Part shown: positions 56,189 to 64,000 of the stretch, piece after piece
How the letters are laid out: each line of letters opens with the position of its first letter
Numbering within the stretch: position 1 is the stretch's first letter
Assembly: GCA_033964015.1 (NCBI GenBank)
Contig: CM066924.1
Coordinates: 22,068,280-22,132,279 of the forward strand
Direction: 5' to 3'
DNA: 64,000 nt
Source: Scolanthus callimorphus
Lineage: Eukaryota > Cnidaria > Anthozoa > Actiniaria > Edwardsiidae
Notes under the pieces: generated by a model
The model's database searches: none
Told to the model about the DNA's origin: nothing
Seen by the model: only the letters and a program-made list of their open reading frames with translations
Made by a program: the position numbers and the translations under genes

Positions 56189-56664
56189 CCCAGAGTTGCA
56201 ACGCAAACTTCAGTGTACCCTTTTGAGCCCAGACACCAGGCTCTTTGCCAAAAAGTACTTAGAGAGCAATCAGCTCTTAACAACCTGGTTCTGTGCTCCC
56301 GACGTTGATCCCAGAGAAGCTCTTCTGTAACGCAGACTTCAGTGTACCCTCGAGCCCAGACGCCAAGCTCCTTACCAAAAAGTACTTAGAGAGTGAGAAT
56401 CAGCTCTTAATTAACACCCTTCTTCTGTGGTCCAAATTTGATTCCAGAGAAGTTAGAATTATGCCTTTCCTTGCACTTTTAGTGAAGTTACGTCGCTTTC
56501 CAATCAACCATGACACCACTAAAATATCAGCCCGTCACATTCAATCTTCACTTGCTGCTATAAAAGAACATAGCCTGTTAAATTGGTTGCGGTCTGGTAA
56601 ATTTGTTTTCGGTTTGATTCCTGCAAAACACTCCCACCAACACGCAGTTAGAAGTGGCTCTTGA
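56189..56664 (+). pseudogene. Duplicated exon-like block of unknown protein
   Basis: A unit of about 128 bp occurs twice (56189-56310 and 56311-56450): AACGCAGACTTCAGTGTACCC, AAAAAGTACTTAGAGAG, CAGCTCTTAA. The second is in an ORF (56293-56664) with KLLTKKYLESENQLLINTLL. The first copy is out of frame. No family recognised; probably a gene remnant. Confidence 0.35.
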
Positions 56665-58171
56665 AACAAACAGATAGATTACAAAGATGTTAAACACTAA
56701 TGCCATAAAGTGATTCTCACCGACTTGACGACGGTTGTGTACTTGTTTATTTACCAAAGTACATAAATTATCACATATAGCTGAGGGATTATAAGGGAGC
56801 TTAACCTATTGAAGAATTGTATCTCACAGATGACTGCAAAGTGGTATTGAAAAGCTTTATCGATGGCCCCTTGGGAGCTGGGACAAAAGGTAGGGATTAC
56901 CTTTATTTTGATGTGCTATTATCACCGTATTGTACTCTGCACCGTTAACTAGCTGGTGGGTTTTAATTGTTTGCAGCAGGTCTGGTAATGGCGAGTCATA
57001 AAGCTTTGTTCAAATAAAGTTTTATCACAACAGCGTTGGAGTACAAATTAATTAGGAAAATTATTAAGGGGGCTCTAGCACGAAATTCGAAAGCTTCCTT
57101 TCTGCGAAAAATTCATTCCATATAATCTATTCAACATTGGAAAGTACGTTTCAGCTGTTAGAAGCTCGAAATGTGGAATTTTGGTTAAATTTACAAACGT
57201 TTCCAATCATTTTTTCGCTTTCATAATTGAACTTTGCAGTTTTACTATATGTCTAGTGTGGCCTTTGAAGCTGCAGCTAAGGAATATCTCGAAGTTTACT
57301 TTTTAACTTTGACAAGAAGGGTCGAAAGGTTCTTGTGTTGAATGCGCTCCGGGTTATCCAGGAAGTCAAAAACGTGTACTTTCTTTGTATGCTCTTATCA
57401 GAATGTGCAAAAACGTTGGGAAAAAACGTGTAAAACATCCAGAGTGATTCGGAGAATGATAATCCTCTGACTCTGTCCATGGTATTGAAATTCTCTGACT
57501 CTGTCCATGGTATAGAATATCAAAAAGTATTGCACGCCAAGCTCAAGATTTCAAACTATCTACGTTTGACGGCTGTTATTCGTTCCAGTATATTTGATAA
57601 CAGTCAAACAGATTTAGAAAAAAATATTTTTTTTAATTGATCACAGCTCAGATGCCCTGTGGTATCACACAGTGAGTTACGCGTGACACCATTGTATCGG
57701 GCTATCGGCTTTGGGACTCAACAACCCATCAATTATTTAACGCCTGCGAACTGGTTGTCCTTTTGCTAAAATCTTACATTGAAAGCCGCTCTGAAGGAAA
57801 GAAACGAAACTGGAAATCAAGGTAGGTTGTTGGATATGATTTAAAGAAAAAGCTTTAAAATGTGTATTCGAAATTTTGCGACATCATTAAATTGTATCAA
57901 ATGCTGTTCCAATTGGTCGAGGTTAAATTTTGATTTAGCTTTTGTTCTTTTTCTTTGTTCGTTTAAACAAGATTTGTTTGCGTTAAATTTAAGAAAGACG
58001 AAATTAAATTAACTAGATTAACTTCATTTACGAAACCTAAGGAATATTTTGTGCAACCTAGCGTTTCGAGATTTACTAATGCTACAGTGGATTATTTGTA
58101 CCAATCAAAAAGCGTATGAAATTAGTCAACATTGTTTGCTCAATCGTGGAATCGTTTTCGTACGGCTGAAC

Positions 58172-58618
58172 CCCCGGGGGGGACTCCCATATTTTTTGAC
58201 CGGGGATGATCGTTGTATCTTTTAGGGGTTAAAATCACGTTGGTTTGGTCTCTTTTAGGGGTGATCTTGATCTTCAATAAATTTTAGGCAGATTGGTATC
58301 TTTTAGGGCCGAAACTGTGTCCAAATTGCTTTTTCTCATGATGGTGCTTCTAAAAACCGTGTAAGAAAGAGAGATTATTCGATGAGAAGACGATGAATTA
58401 GAAACAAACACGGAAATGTCTTCATGGGTATTTTTCCCCTGTTACCTGTGTCCTTCGCGCCTACTTGGCACATAAGACCTCATCTTTTAGGGTATCTTTT
58501 AGGGTAATAATTTTTTTTGAGCCACGCTATGGCCCGCCATGTTTGGTATCTCTTTTAGGGGTGAAACTGAAAATTTCCGACGATCATCCCCGGTCAAAAA
58601 ATATGGGGGGGGGGGGGG
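58172..58618. mobile_element. TIR family G element with 8-bp TSD
   Basis: Left GGGACTCCCATATTTTTTGA + CCGGGGATGATCGT, right its complement ending in a G run. GGCTGAAC is duplicated at 58164-58171 and 58619-58626. The core has TCTTTTAGGGGTTAAAATC-type repeats. The 8-bp TSD fits hAT-type transposition. Confidence 0.85.
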
Positions 58619-58882
58619 GGCTGAACGTCTCTACTTGGGCCATTGTACTGAATCAAAGAAGTGCTATCGCCAACTCGTGAATATGGAGTACTAGTGTGAC
58701 CACAGATGACATCCTAACACATATTCACCGTTTCTATTGCGCCCCTTCTCCCCTTCTTCGCTCATTATCAGCTTTGTGAATGCTTGTTTCTTTGGCATGT
58801 TGATTGATTGATGACAATATGGATGGCCCATACTTAGATTGAGTCGTGAAGAAATACAAATAAAGAGGAACAAGCACTGTAC

Positions 58883-59213
58883 CCTTAGGCTAGTTTTAGA
58901 CGTCGAACTTAATTCTGTTGCACTAAATTGACTGGGTTTATTAGCCAGTGAAAACAAGTTATTTCGATATGAGTGATTTTATGAGATCAATATAATCCGT
59001 CTGGCCAATGGAGAAGATCTCAGCCCTGTTTTTAGGAGCGCTGGAAGGATTCAAAATTATAATTTAGCACGGCAGTAGCGCGGCGTTGGCACGGCAGATA
59101 GTGCCGTTCCTAATGCAAATGAGCTCAAGACAATAGCTCTAGCTAACTAAACAATGGGAAATTGACATTTAGTGCGACAAGAATTAAGTTCGACGTCTAA
59201 AACTGGCGTTAGT
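58883..59213. mobile_element. TIR element with about 40-bp arms
   Basis: CTAGTTTTAGACGTCGAACT + TAATTCTGTTGCACTAAA left, complement TTTAGTGCGACAAGAATTA + AGTTCGACGTCTAAAACTGG right. Confidence 0.8.
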
Positions 59214-59620
59214 GTACCTCAAGTAAATCATTTGTATATTGACTCTATAATATATAGATTTAGGCACTGCCTAAAAGCGGAGCTCCCAATGACTATATAA
59301 TCCCCAACGAATTGATTCTGTAGTTCCACCATTTTGACAAGAGGGTCTCACCCCTCAAAAAGGTTCGCGGTCGGACTCGCAGTGACTAGGGTGCAATACT
59401 GTAGATGTCTACTTAAAATTAGGGTACTTTAGTCCCCCCCCCAGCGAAGTAAAACTTTTAGTGTCAACATGTTGCGAAAAACCTCCTCCTCCCCACCCCC
59501 CAGCAAAAACAAAGGATGACCAAGGCTCCCCCCCCCCGAAAAAAACAAACAATTTCTATCTACGGCCTTGGTTAAACAAACCCTTATCAATTTGCATGTC
59601 CCCAGCTGCTTACCCTGAAG

Positions 59621-60463
59621 ATGTCACTGCTCCAATTCCTTCTATTTGCTAGTATAGCATCTTGTTACTTTGGCATGCCCCTAGAAGGTAAGTGGATGAC
59701 CAAAAGTTACAGAGCCCAAGTCAGACGCCATTTTGTCAACCTAGTGAAATGCCGAGTCAGTGAAAGCATCATTTTCCATCGGCTGATTTAGGGAAGGTAG
59801 ATGCGATATTCTCGATTGAATTCGGGAAACCAAGTAGATGGTTATTTCATGATTTTTACAGGTAATTCGTCTAAATAATATGGAATAAAAACGCGCCTTA
59901 AGCTACCACTTTCCAACATGATCCCGTCGCCTAGTATTTCGGATGCTCACTACTCTTTAAGGTCATCTGTTCCCAGACGTGTAATGGGTAGTACAAATAG
60001 GCTCAATTCCTTTGTAACTTATAAGTACCAGTAGTGTTACGCGCGCTGTGTTAATTGTATATTTATGCTTTGGCCTTCCCCAGCAATTCAGGTCTACCTG
60101 CAAGTGGGTGAATTAAAGTATTCTTTCTATCTATCTATCTAAACAATAACCAAGGAGCGGATGACTAGATATCTTCTTTAGATTTCAATTTATCGCTACC
60201 ACTAAATACTCTCGTATTTAAACTAGTTTAAATACGCTCTTTCTAGTTCTTTTTCTAATTAAAAACTTAGACAAACAAATAAACTTTTCTCCCATTTTCT
60301 GAGTTTTCTCGCTAAAGAATGATATAAAATAAATTGGTAAACTGGTAGTTCCACTCTGCGTCTGACCTGTCTTGTTCTGTCCGACTTTCAGGATCAGGGA
60401 GTGACGTGCTAGAACATACTAACGACCACATCGCAGGACACGAGGACGCCACCAACCTAGGAG
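59621..60463 (+). CDS. First two exons of a secreted protein (gene continues or is broken)
   Basis: Exon 1 at 59621-59687 starts MSLLQFLLFASIASCYFG, a clear signal peptide, and ends GAA G at GTAAGT. Exon 2 at 60392-60463 begins after TTTCAG in matching phase (EGSGSDVLEHTNDHIAGHED in part) and ends at GTAAAA in phase 1. The short acidic segment after the signal peptide suits a propeptide. No further exon is seen before the virus-like cluster that starts about 200 bp later. The family is not recognised. The signal-peptide exon layout resembles that of the astacin gene in this window. Confidence 0.55.
59985..60150 (+). mobile_element. LINE 3'-end fragment
   Basis: CAAGTGGGTGAATTAAAGTA followed by (TTCTATC)/(CTAT)n resembles the 3' UTR and tail of a CR1-type LINE. 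It lies in the intron between the two secreted-protein exons. Confidence 0.5.
60255..60358 (+). repeat. Dispersed repeat family J
   Basis: Nearly the same as 48655-48760: AATTAAAAACT(T/C)AGACAA, TTTCTCCCATTTTCTG, AATTGGTAAACT and GTAGTTCCACTC. Confidence 0.7.
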
Positions 60464-60673
60464 GTAAAAAAATCCTTAGCGAAGACGAATGGACGATTCC
60501 AGCTATAACGCACGCGCGCGCAGCATTCTGGCAGTTAGTAGTATAGCCGGGCTGACTAACCCCCTGGTTTACTGAGTAACTTACTGAGGGAATGCTTCTG
60601 ATTGGTCGAGGGGTCACCATGACAACCAACAATGGTTTGTCCAACAATGACGTCATGATGTTTTGTAATCGTG

Positions 60674-60960
60674 AAGGGGTGGAAGATAATATATTCCATA
60701 AAAAGGGGTGGGAGATAATACAGTGCCATGAAAAAGGGGTGGGAGATACTATATTCCATAAAAAGGGGTGGGAGATACTATATTCCATAAAAAAAGGGGT
60801 GGGAGATACTATATTCCATAAAAAGGGGTGGGGGATAATCTATACAGTCAAAAGGGGTGGGAGATCATATATTCGAGCACCAAAGGGGTGCTAGTGTACT
60901 AGTCTATAGCCAAAGGGGTATGAGGTGATAAATTCATTCAAAAAGCGGGGGTGTGCATCA
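60674..60960 (+). repeat. 29-bp AAAGGGGTGGGAGATA repeat upstream of the PC4-like gene
   Basis: Units AAAAGGGGTGGGAGATACTA + TATTCCATA repeat about eight to nine times and decay at the right. The last part (60912-60957, AGGGGTATGAGGTGATAAAT ...) recurs at 61894-61940 on the other side of the PC4-like gene. Confidence 0.85.
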
Positions 60961-61078
60961 TTAAATTATTCACACTAGCTACTATAAGTTTGCCGGAATT
61001 TTTATTTCGTTATTCATCTTTCTCTCAAACAAGCTCAACGCGGACACTCTGTTAAGAAACAATCTAAAGCTTTACGCC

Positions 61079-61600
61079 ATGGAAAAAATTACGAGAGATA
61101 ACGGTGAAGTAATCTACCGCCTAGGAGACAGACATTTGTATGCATCGGTTTGCCTTTTTCAAGGTCAGGTGAAGTTTCACCTTCGAACATTCCTGATGAT
61201 CAACGGCAAGTACAAGCCAATGCCTAGTGGAATGTGTCTTAATACGAGAGAGCTCAGCGATTTAAAAAAGAACATCCAAGAACTATGGGAAGTGGCCAGA
61301 GCACTTGAAACTTTCGTGGGCCAGGAAAATCAGAGCTCTCCACCTAAAGTGGTAGCAAACGAAGAAGCTCCCAAAATCCTGCCGGCCTTCGAAGAAATAG
61401 AGGAAATTTCTTGCAGCCCTCCGAGAGCGGAAGTAAGACCTCCAGCGCCACCAGGAGCCCCAGGGCCGCTGAGGCCTAGTTTGAAAAGACTCGAGAAAGA
61501 GGAACAACCCCCAACTAAGAAAGTTAGGCGCAGACTGAAGTTTACTGACACGCAAGCCGATGCAGTCTTCTGCAAGTGGGATGATGACTTGGACGGTTAA
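61079..61600 (+). CDS. PC4/Sub1-like single-stranded DNA-binding protein
   Basis: 173 codons, no intron. Residues about 11-80 fit the PC4 C-terminal ssDNA-binding fold: a four-strand curved sheet (VIYRLGDRHLYASVCLF, KFHLRTFL), a loop (KYKPMPSGMCL), then the helix TRELSDLKKNIQELWEVARA. In cellular PC4 this domain dimerises, binds ssDNA and stimulates RNA polymerase II; viruses and phages use the same fold in replication and late transcription. Unlike PC4, the domain is N-terminal and is followed by an acidic/Pro-rich tail and a basic patch (KKVRRRLKF), a likely nuclear signal. An AATAAA lies at 61699-61704 and a TATA-like CTATAAG near 60980. The neighbouring ATPase gene points to a virus-like unit rather than the host PC4 gene. 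The family call rests on motif order, not a search. Confidence 0.72.
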   Translation: MEKITRDNGEVIYRLGDRHLYASVCLFQGQVKFHLRTFLMINGKYKPMPSGMCLNTRELSDLKKNIQELWEVARALETFVGQENQSSPPKVVANEEAPKILPAFEEIEEISCSPPRAEVRPPAPPGAPGPLRPSLKRLEKEEQPPTKKVRRRLKFTDTQADAVFCKWDDDLDG

Positions 61601-61698
61601 AGAAAAAAGAACATTTGTCTTTCGAGATTTATTTTTGTAAATATTGTTCTCACACTTAACAGGTGGTCTATACATGTATTGACAGAAAAGGATTATGA

Positions 61699-61704
61699 AA
61701 TAAA
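61699..61704 (+). terminator. Polyadenylation signal of PC4-like gene
   Basis: AATAAA about 100 nt after the stop codon at 61598-61600. Confidence 0.6.
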
Positions 61705-61893
61705 GGCATGTTTTTTTACTTATCAAATTCACTGTATTAATTCTTATCTTAGCAATTCAGCTAGAAAAAAAAAAGCGTTACTAGAAACAGCGTTTCCAAA
61801 GTAAGATAGGTTAGGACTAGGTATATTAATAAAACCGGGCAAACAAATAACGGCTAAGCGTTTGTTTCTTCATGATAATTTATAAAATCAGAA

Positions 61894-61940
61894 AGGGGTG
61901 GGAGGTGATACATTCATTCTAAAAAGAGGGTGGGTGTACC
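61894..61940 (+). repeat. Direct repeat of 60912-60957
   Basis: AGGGGTGGGAGGTGATACAT + TCATTCTAAAAAG. With its partner it brackets the PC4-like transcription unit. Confidence 0.75.
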
Positions 61941-61983
61941 TTGACAATAAAGACCATTATCATGTAAAATAACTTCCTTGCTG

Positions 61984-61989
61984 TTTATT
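61984..61989 (-). terminator. Polyadenylation signal of ATPase gene
   Basis: AATAAA on the minus strand, 128 nt past the stop at 62117. It places the ATPase and PC4-like genes tail to tail. Confidence 0.55.
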
Positions 61990-62116
61990 TCTTTAGCGTC
62001 TCAGGTAGAAACTTTACAATACAAACACTAGAATTAATTACAAGAAATAAATACAGCTAAATCACTATACGTAGTTTCAGGTTGTTCTTTTTTGTTGTTG
62101 TTCTGTTTTGAAATAA

Positions 62117-63499
62117 TTAGAAATCTGCATTTGCGTTCATTCCCGGCCACAGTAAATCAAAAGAGTCACTGATAAACTGTTTTACAGTAGGTTCGTCAGG
62201 GTAGAGTCCAACAACCTTTGTGGCACTAGTTTTGATGTGTTTCAGTTTGACAGGCCACCAGGTCTTTCCATTTCCTGCGTTGCAAGCAGACGTACCAGGA
62301 AGAGCTTGATTGCGTGAGGACTTGTACATTTCGGCGATGTAGTAACCGTCAGGGATAGTATTCATAGGTTTATTGTCAAATCCTACAGTCTTTTGCCATA
62401 CGGATGGCGGTGCATCTGACCAAACTATCGGTGGAATTGCCCAGCGTGGTTCTGACCCCGCGTGCTTATTTGGAGGCTGTTGAATCTGATGAGTAATGTG
62501 CGGTAATTGGTTGTGAGATTCCCCGCCCTTTCTCGTGGTACTGTTTACTGTAGCATACGCTTTGCAACTACCAAAAATGTCGGCCAGCACTTGCTTCCTT
62601 GCTGGGGTATCAGGCTTGTTATCTACCAAGATGTAACTGTATGCCTTTTCTGTTTCTTGGAGATAAGCGTTCATAAAGCGTTCCCGATTTTTATCAAATA
62701 TTCGTTCAGCTACAATCCCTATTTGCTTCCGGTCGCCGGGACTTCGAAACAGTGCTAAGTACTGAGCATTGCGACTAATGTCGGTGTTGAACTTTCCTTT
62801 CGGAAACATGTTTTGTAACAACAGAACCACACTAGCGTTTCTGTGGCGACCCTGAGTAAACAGGCGAGCGACCAGTCCACTATCTGAAGCTTCCGTCATC
62901 AAGTCGTCCAAAATAATAATGTTGTTAAATTCGGGATTTATTTCATTGAGATCGTTGGAAAAGTTGGGAAGCCCTCGCTCGAAACGGATGGAGTCACCCA
63001 GAGATATCTTCATCTGATTATATATTTCTTGCCATTGATTATAATACCAATATATCTGCATTGTTTTCTTGTCTTCGTAAAAGATTCTGTCTTTTTCTAA
63101 GATCTGGCGCACAAAAAATGTTTTTCCACTTTGACTTGGGCCAACGACTAATAGTGAGAACGTGTGACGAAATTTAAAAGCGGGATAAGGTTCCGTCTTC
63201 AAGAATGGTGATTCGCTCGGACCAATTCGGCCTTGGTTCGCTGTTCCTCTTTTTCTGATACGAGAGAATTGCTTGACCGTTGAAGATGTAGCTTGTGGTG
63301 TAGCACGTGGCTTGACTGAAGGGGTGGATGGAAATTTAGTTGAGACAAGACAAGACTGTGGAGGTGAAAATACCGCCATTTTGAGCCATCGTTTTCTCTC
63401 GCCCCCATAAATCTGATGAACCTGTCGCAAGTGATCACCTAGATACAAAACATTCGCCTTATTGCACACCGGGCAAATTCTCTTGTATTTGTAAGGCAT
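62117..63499 (-). CDS. Packaging-type (FtsK-HerA/A32-like) P-loop ATPase with N-terminal zinc finger
   Basis: 460 codons, no intron. Residues 9-28 form a C2H2 finger (CPVC ... HLRQVH; Cys9, Cys12, His23, His28). A Ser/Pro-rich linker follows. The ATPase core has Walker A GPSQSGKT at 120-127, Walker B IIILDDL at 194-200, a polar LLLQN at 227-230 after the fourth strand, and QGRHRNASVV before it. This order fits the A32-like genome-packaging ATPases of eukaryotic DNA viruses and Polinton/Maverick-type elements; such enzymes drive DNA into preformed capsids. The C-terminal 150 residues (WWPVKLKHIK, DLLWPGMNAN) are unlike any domain I know. The ORF is intact. The start is supported by the finger at the N-terminus and a TATA box about 55 bp upstream. 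A non-viral P-loop ATPase is possible but less likely given the PC4-like neighbour. Confidence 0.8.
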   Translation of the reverse strand: MPYKYKRICPVCNKANVLYLGDHLRQVHQIYGGERKRWLKMAVFSPPQSCLVSTKFPSTPSVKPRATPQATSSTVKQFSRIRKRGTANQGRIGPSESPFLKTEPYPAFKFRHTFSLLVVGPSQSGKTFFVRQILEKDRIFYEDKKTMQIYWYYNQWQEIYNQMKISLGDSIRFERGLPNFSNDLNEINPEFNNIIILDDLMTEASDSGLVARLFTQGRHRNASVVLLLQNMFPKGKFNTDISRNAQYLALFRSPGDRKQIGIVAERIFDKNRERFMNAYLQETEKAYSYILVDNKPDTPARKQVLADIFGSCKAYATVNSTTRKGGESHNQLPHITHQIQQPPNKHAGSEPRWAIPPIVWSDAPPSVWQKTVGFDNKPMNTIPDGYYIAEMYKSSRNQALPGTSACNAGNGKTWWPVKLKHIKTSATKVVGLYPDEPTVKQFISDSFDLLWPGMNANADF

Positions 63500-63554
63500 C
63501 TTGCTCCAATAAGGTCCTGACCAAAATGCGGCATGATGTCAACTTTTTACAACA

Positions 63555-63562
63555 TTTTATAG
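63555..63562 (-). promoter_or_regulatory. TATA box of ATPase gene
   Basis: CTATAAAA on the minus strand, about 55 bp upstream of the ATG at 63499. Confidence 0.6.
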
Positions 63563-63583
63563 TTTGCTGAATCTAATGTCGAT

Positions 63584-63770
63584 ACCAGGCCGATGTGAGG
63601 CCGATCCAAGGCCGATGTGGGGCCGATCCCAGGCCGATGTGGGGCCGATTCCAGGACGATGTGAGGCCGATGTCGGGACGATGTGGGGCCGATTCCAGGA
63701 CGATGTGGGGCCGATGTTGGGCCGATGTGGGGACGATGTGGGGCCGATATCGGGACGATTTTAAGACGGT
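63584..63770 (+). repeat. GGCCGATGTG repeat block between divergent promoters
   Basis: About 18 degenerate decamers (GGCCGATGTG, GGCCGATCCA/C, GGACGATGTG), some as 20-30-mers. It lies exactly between the two TATA boxes of the divergent genes and could be an origin, enhancer or packaging-type signal. Confidence 0.85.
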
Positions 63771-63822
63771 TCAGATGGAACCGTTAACATGGAATACCTT
63801 GGTAACCACCCTTTCTAGAAAA

Positions 63823-63833
63823 TATATAAAAGG
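63823..63833 (+). promoter_or_regulatory. TATA box of acidic ORF
   Basis: TATATAAAAGG, about 70 bp upstream of the ATG at 63895, facing away from the ATPase promoter. Confidence 0.65.
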
Positions 63834-63894
63834 GAGATGTACAGCTAGGCGAAGCACACTTTATCTTTGACACTCAGGGGTGTACATTAGAGAT

Positions 63895-64000
63895 ATGGAT
63901 ATGAAAAAGACATATTCTGATGATGAGGACGTTAGCAGTCAAGACAGTGAAAAGCCAGTAGAATCTGATGATGATTCGGTAGATGAAAGCTCAGAGTCTG
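63895..64000 (+). CDS. Start of an acidic Ser/Asp/Glu-rich ORF (cut by window end)
   Basis: ATG at 63895 opens a frame without stop to the last base: MDMKKTYSDDEDVSSQDSEK and further SDDD/ESSES stretches. Acidic Ser-rich starts are common in viral and nuclear regulatory proteins but do not identify a family. The clean upstream TATA box supports it being a real third gene of the virus-like unit. Confidence 0.6.
   Translation, partial: MDMKKTYSDDEDVSSQDSEKPVESDDDSVDESSES

Larger units (their letters stand above)
55935..59620. other. Intergenic region
   Basis: Holds a diverged tandem doublet with partial coding look (56189-56664), a 26-bp doublet TCTCTGACTCTGTCCATGGT near 57465-57515, and TIR elements 58172-58618 and 58883-59213. 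Poly-C/poly-A runs lie at 59430-59545. Confidence 0.5.

Noticed and set aside
58230..58580. CTTTTAGGGGT motifs as telomere-like repeats
   Set aside because: They are spaced irregularly inside a TIR element with a TSD and are not a telomeric array.
59461..59652. Pro-rich 63-codon ORF
   Set aside because: Reads through poly-C/poly-A runs; it is out of frame with the signal-peptide exon at 59621.
61283..61732. 149-codon minus-strand ORF
   Set aside because: Antisense shadow of the PC4-like gene.

Overview
The window reads as animal genomic DNA, most likely from a cnidarian (a sea anemone or close relative). Exons are short and separated by repeat-rich introns with GT..AG borders. The genes include the end of a laminin alpha-like chain, an astacin protease with a poly-Gly linker and a ShKT module, and an intronless rhodopsin-like GPCR. 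Miniature inverted-repeat elements and minisatellites are dense. The species assignment is an inference; no rRNA, tRNA or mitochondrial marker is visible.

Layout. 1-5.9 kb: 3' end of a laminin G-domain gene (+), with intronic TIR elements and a (CTTGYR)n array. 5.9-8.6 kb: two TIR elements. 8.6-11.2 kb: a 5'-truncated CR1/L2-type LINE. 11.4-12.6 kb: three TIR elements nested inside one another. 13.3-14.9 kb: a 31-bp minisatellite. 15.4-21.3 kb: no gene; a 3.5-kb TIR structure and a 1.15-kb foldback element. 23-34 kb: two minisatellites of the same 20-bp unit in opposite orientation (2.8 and 3.7 kb) flanking a foldback element and a ~400-bp satellite. 34-38.5 kb: two copies of an MBLAC2-like metallo-beta-lactamase gene, each with frame breaks. 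40.4-47.6 kb: an eight-exon astacin gene (-). 51.5-52.7 kb: GPCR (+). 54.4-55.9 kb: an unrecognised disordered protein (-). 59.6-60.5 kb: first two exons of a secreted protein (+).

The most unusual part is the last 3 kb (about 60.6-64.0 kb). It is compact and intronless: a PC4-like ssDNA-binding protein (+), a packaging-type P-loop ATPase with an N-terminal zinc finger (-), and the start of an acidic ORF (+), with divergent TATA promoters around a GGCCGATGTG repeat block. It looks like part of an integrated DNA virus or virus-derived transposon that continues past the window.

Single-base frame breaks recur in otherwise conserved exons (laminin exon 2, both MBLAC2 copies, the ShKT exon). Residual assembly indels are a serious alternative to gene decay. 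Repeat boundaries come from eye alignment and are approximate unless a target-site duplication is quoted.
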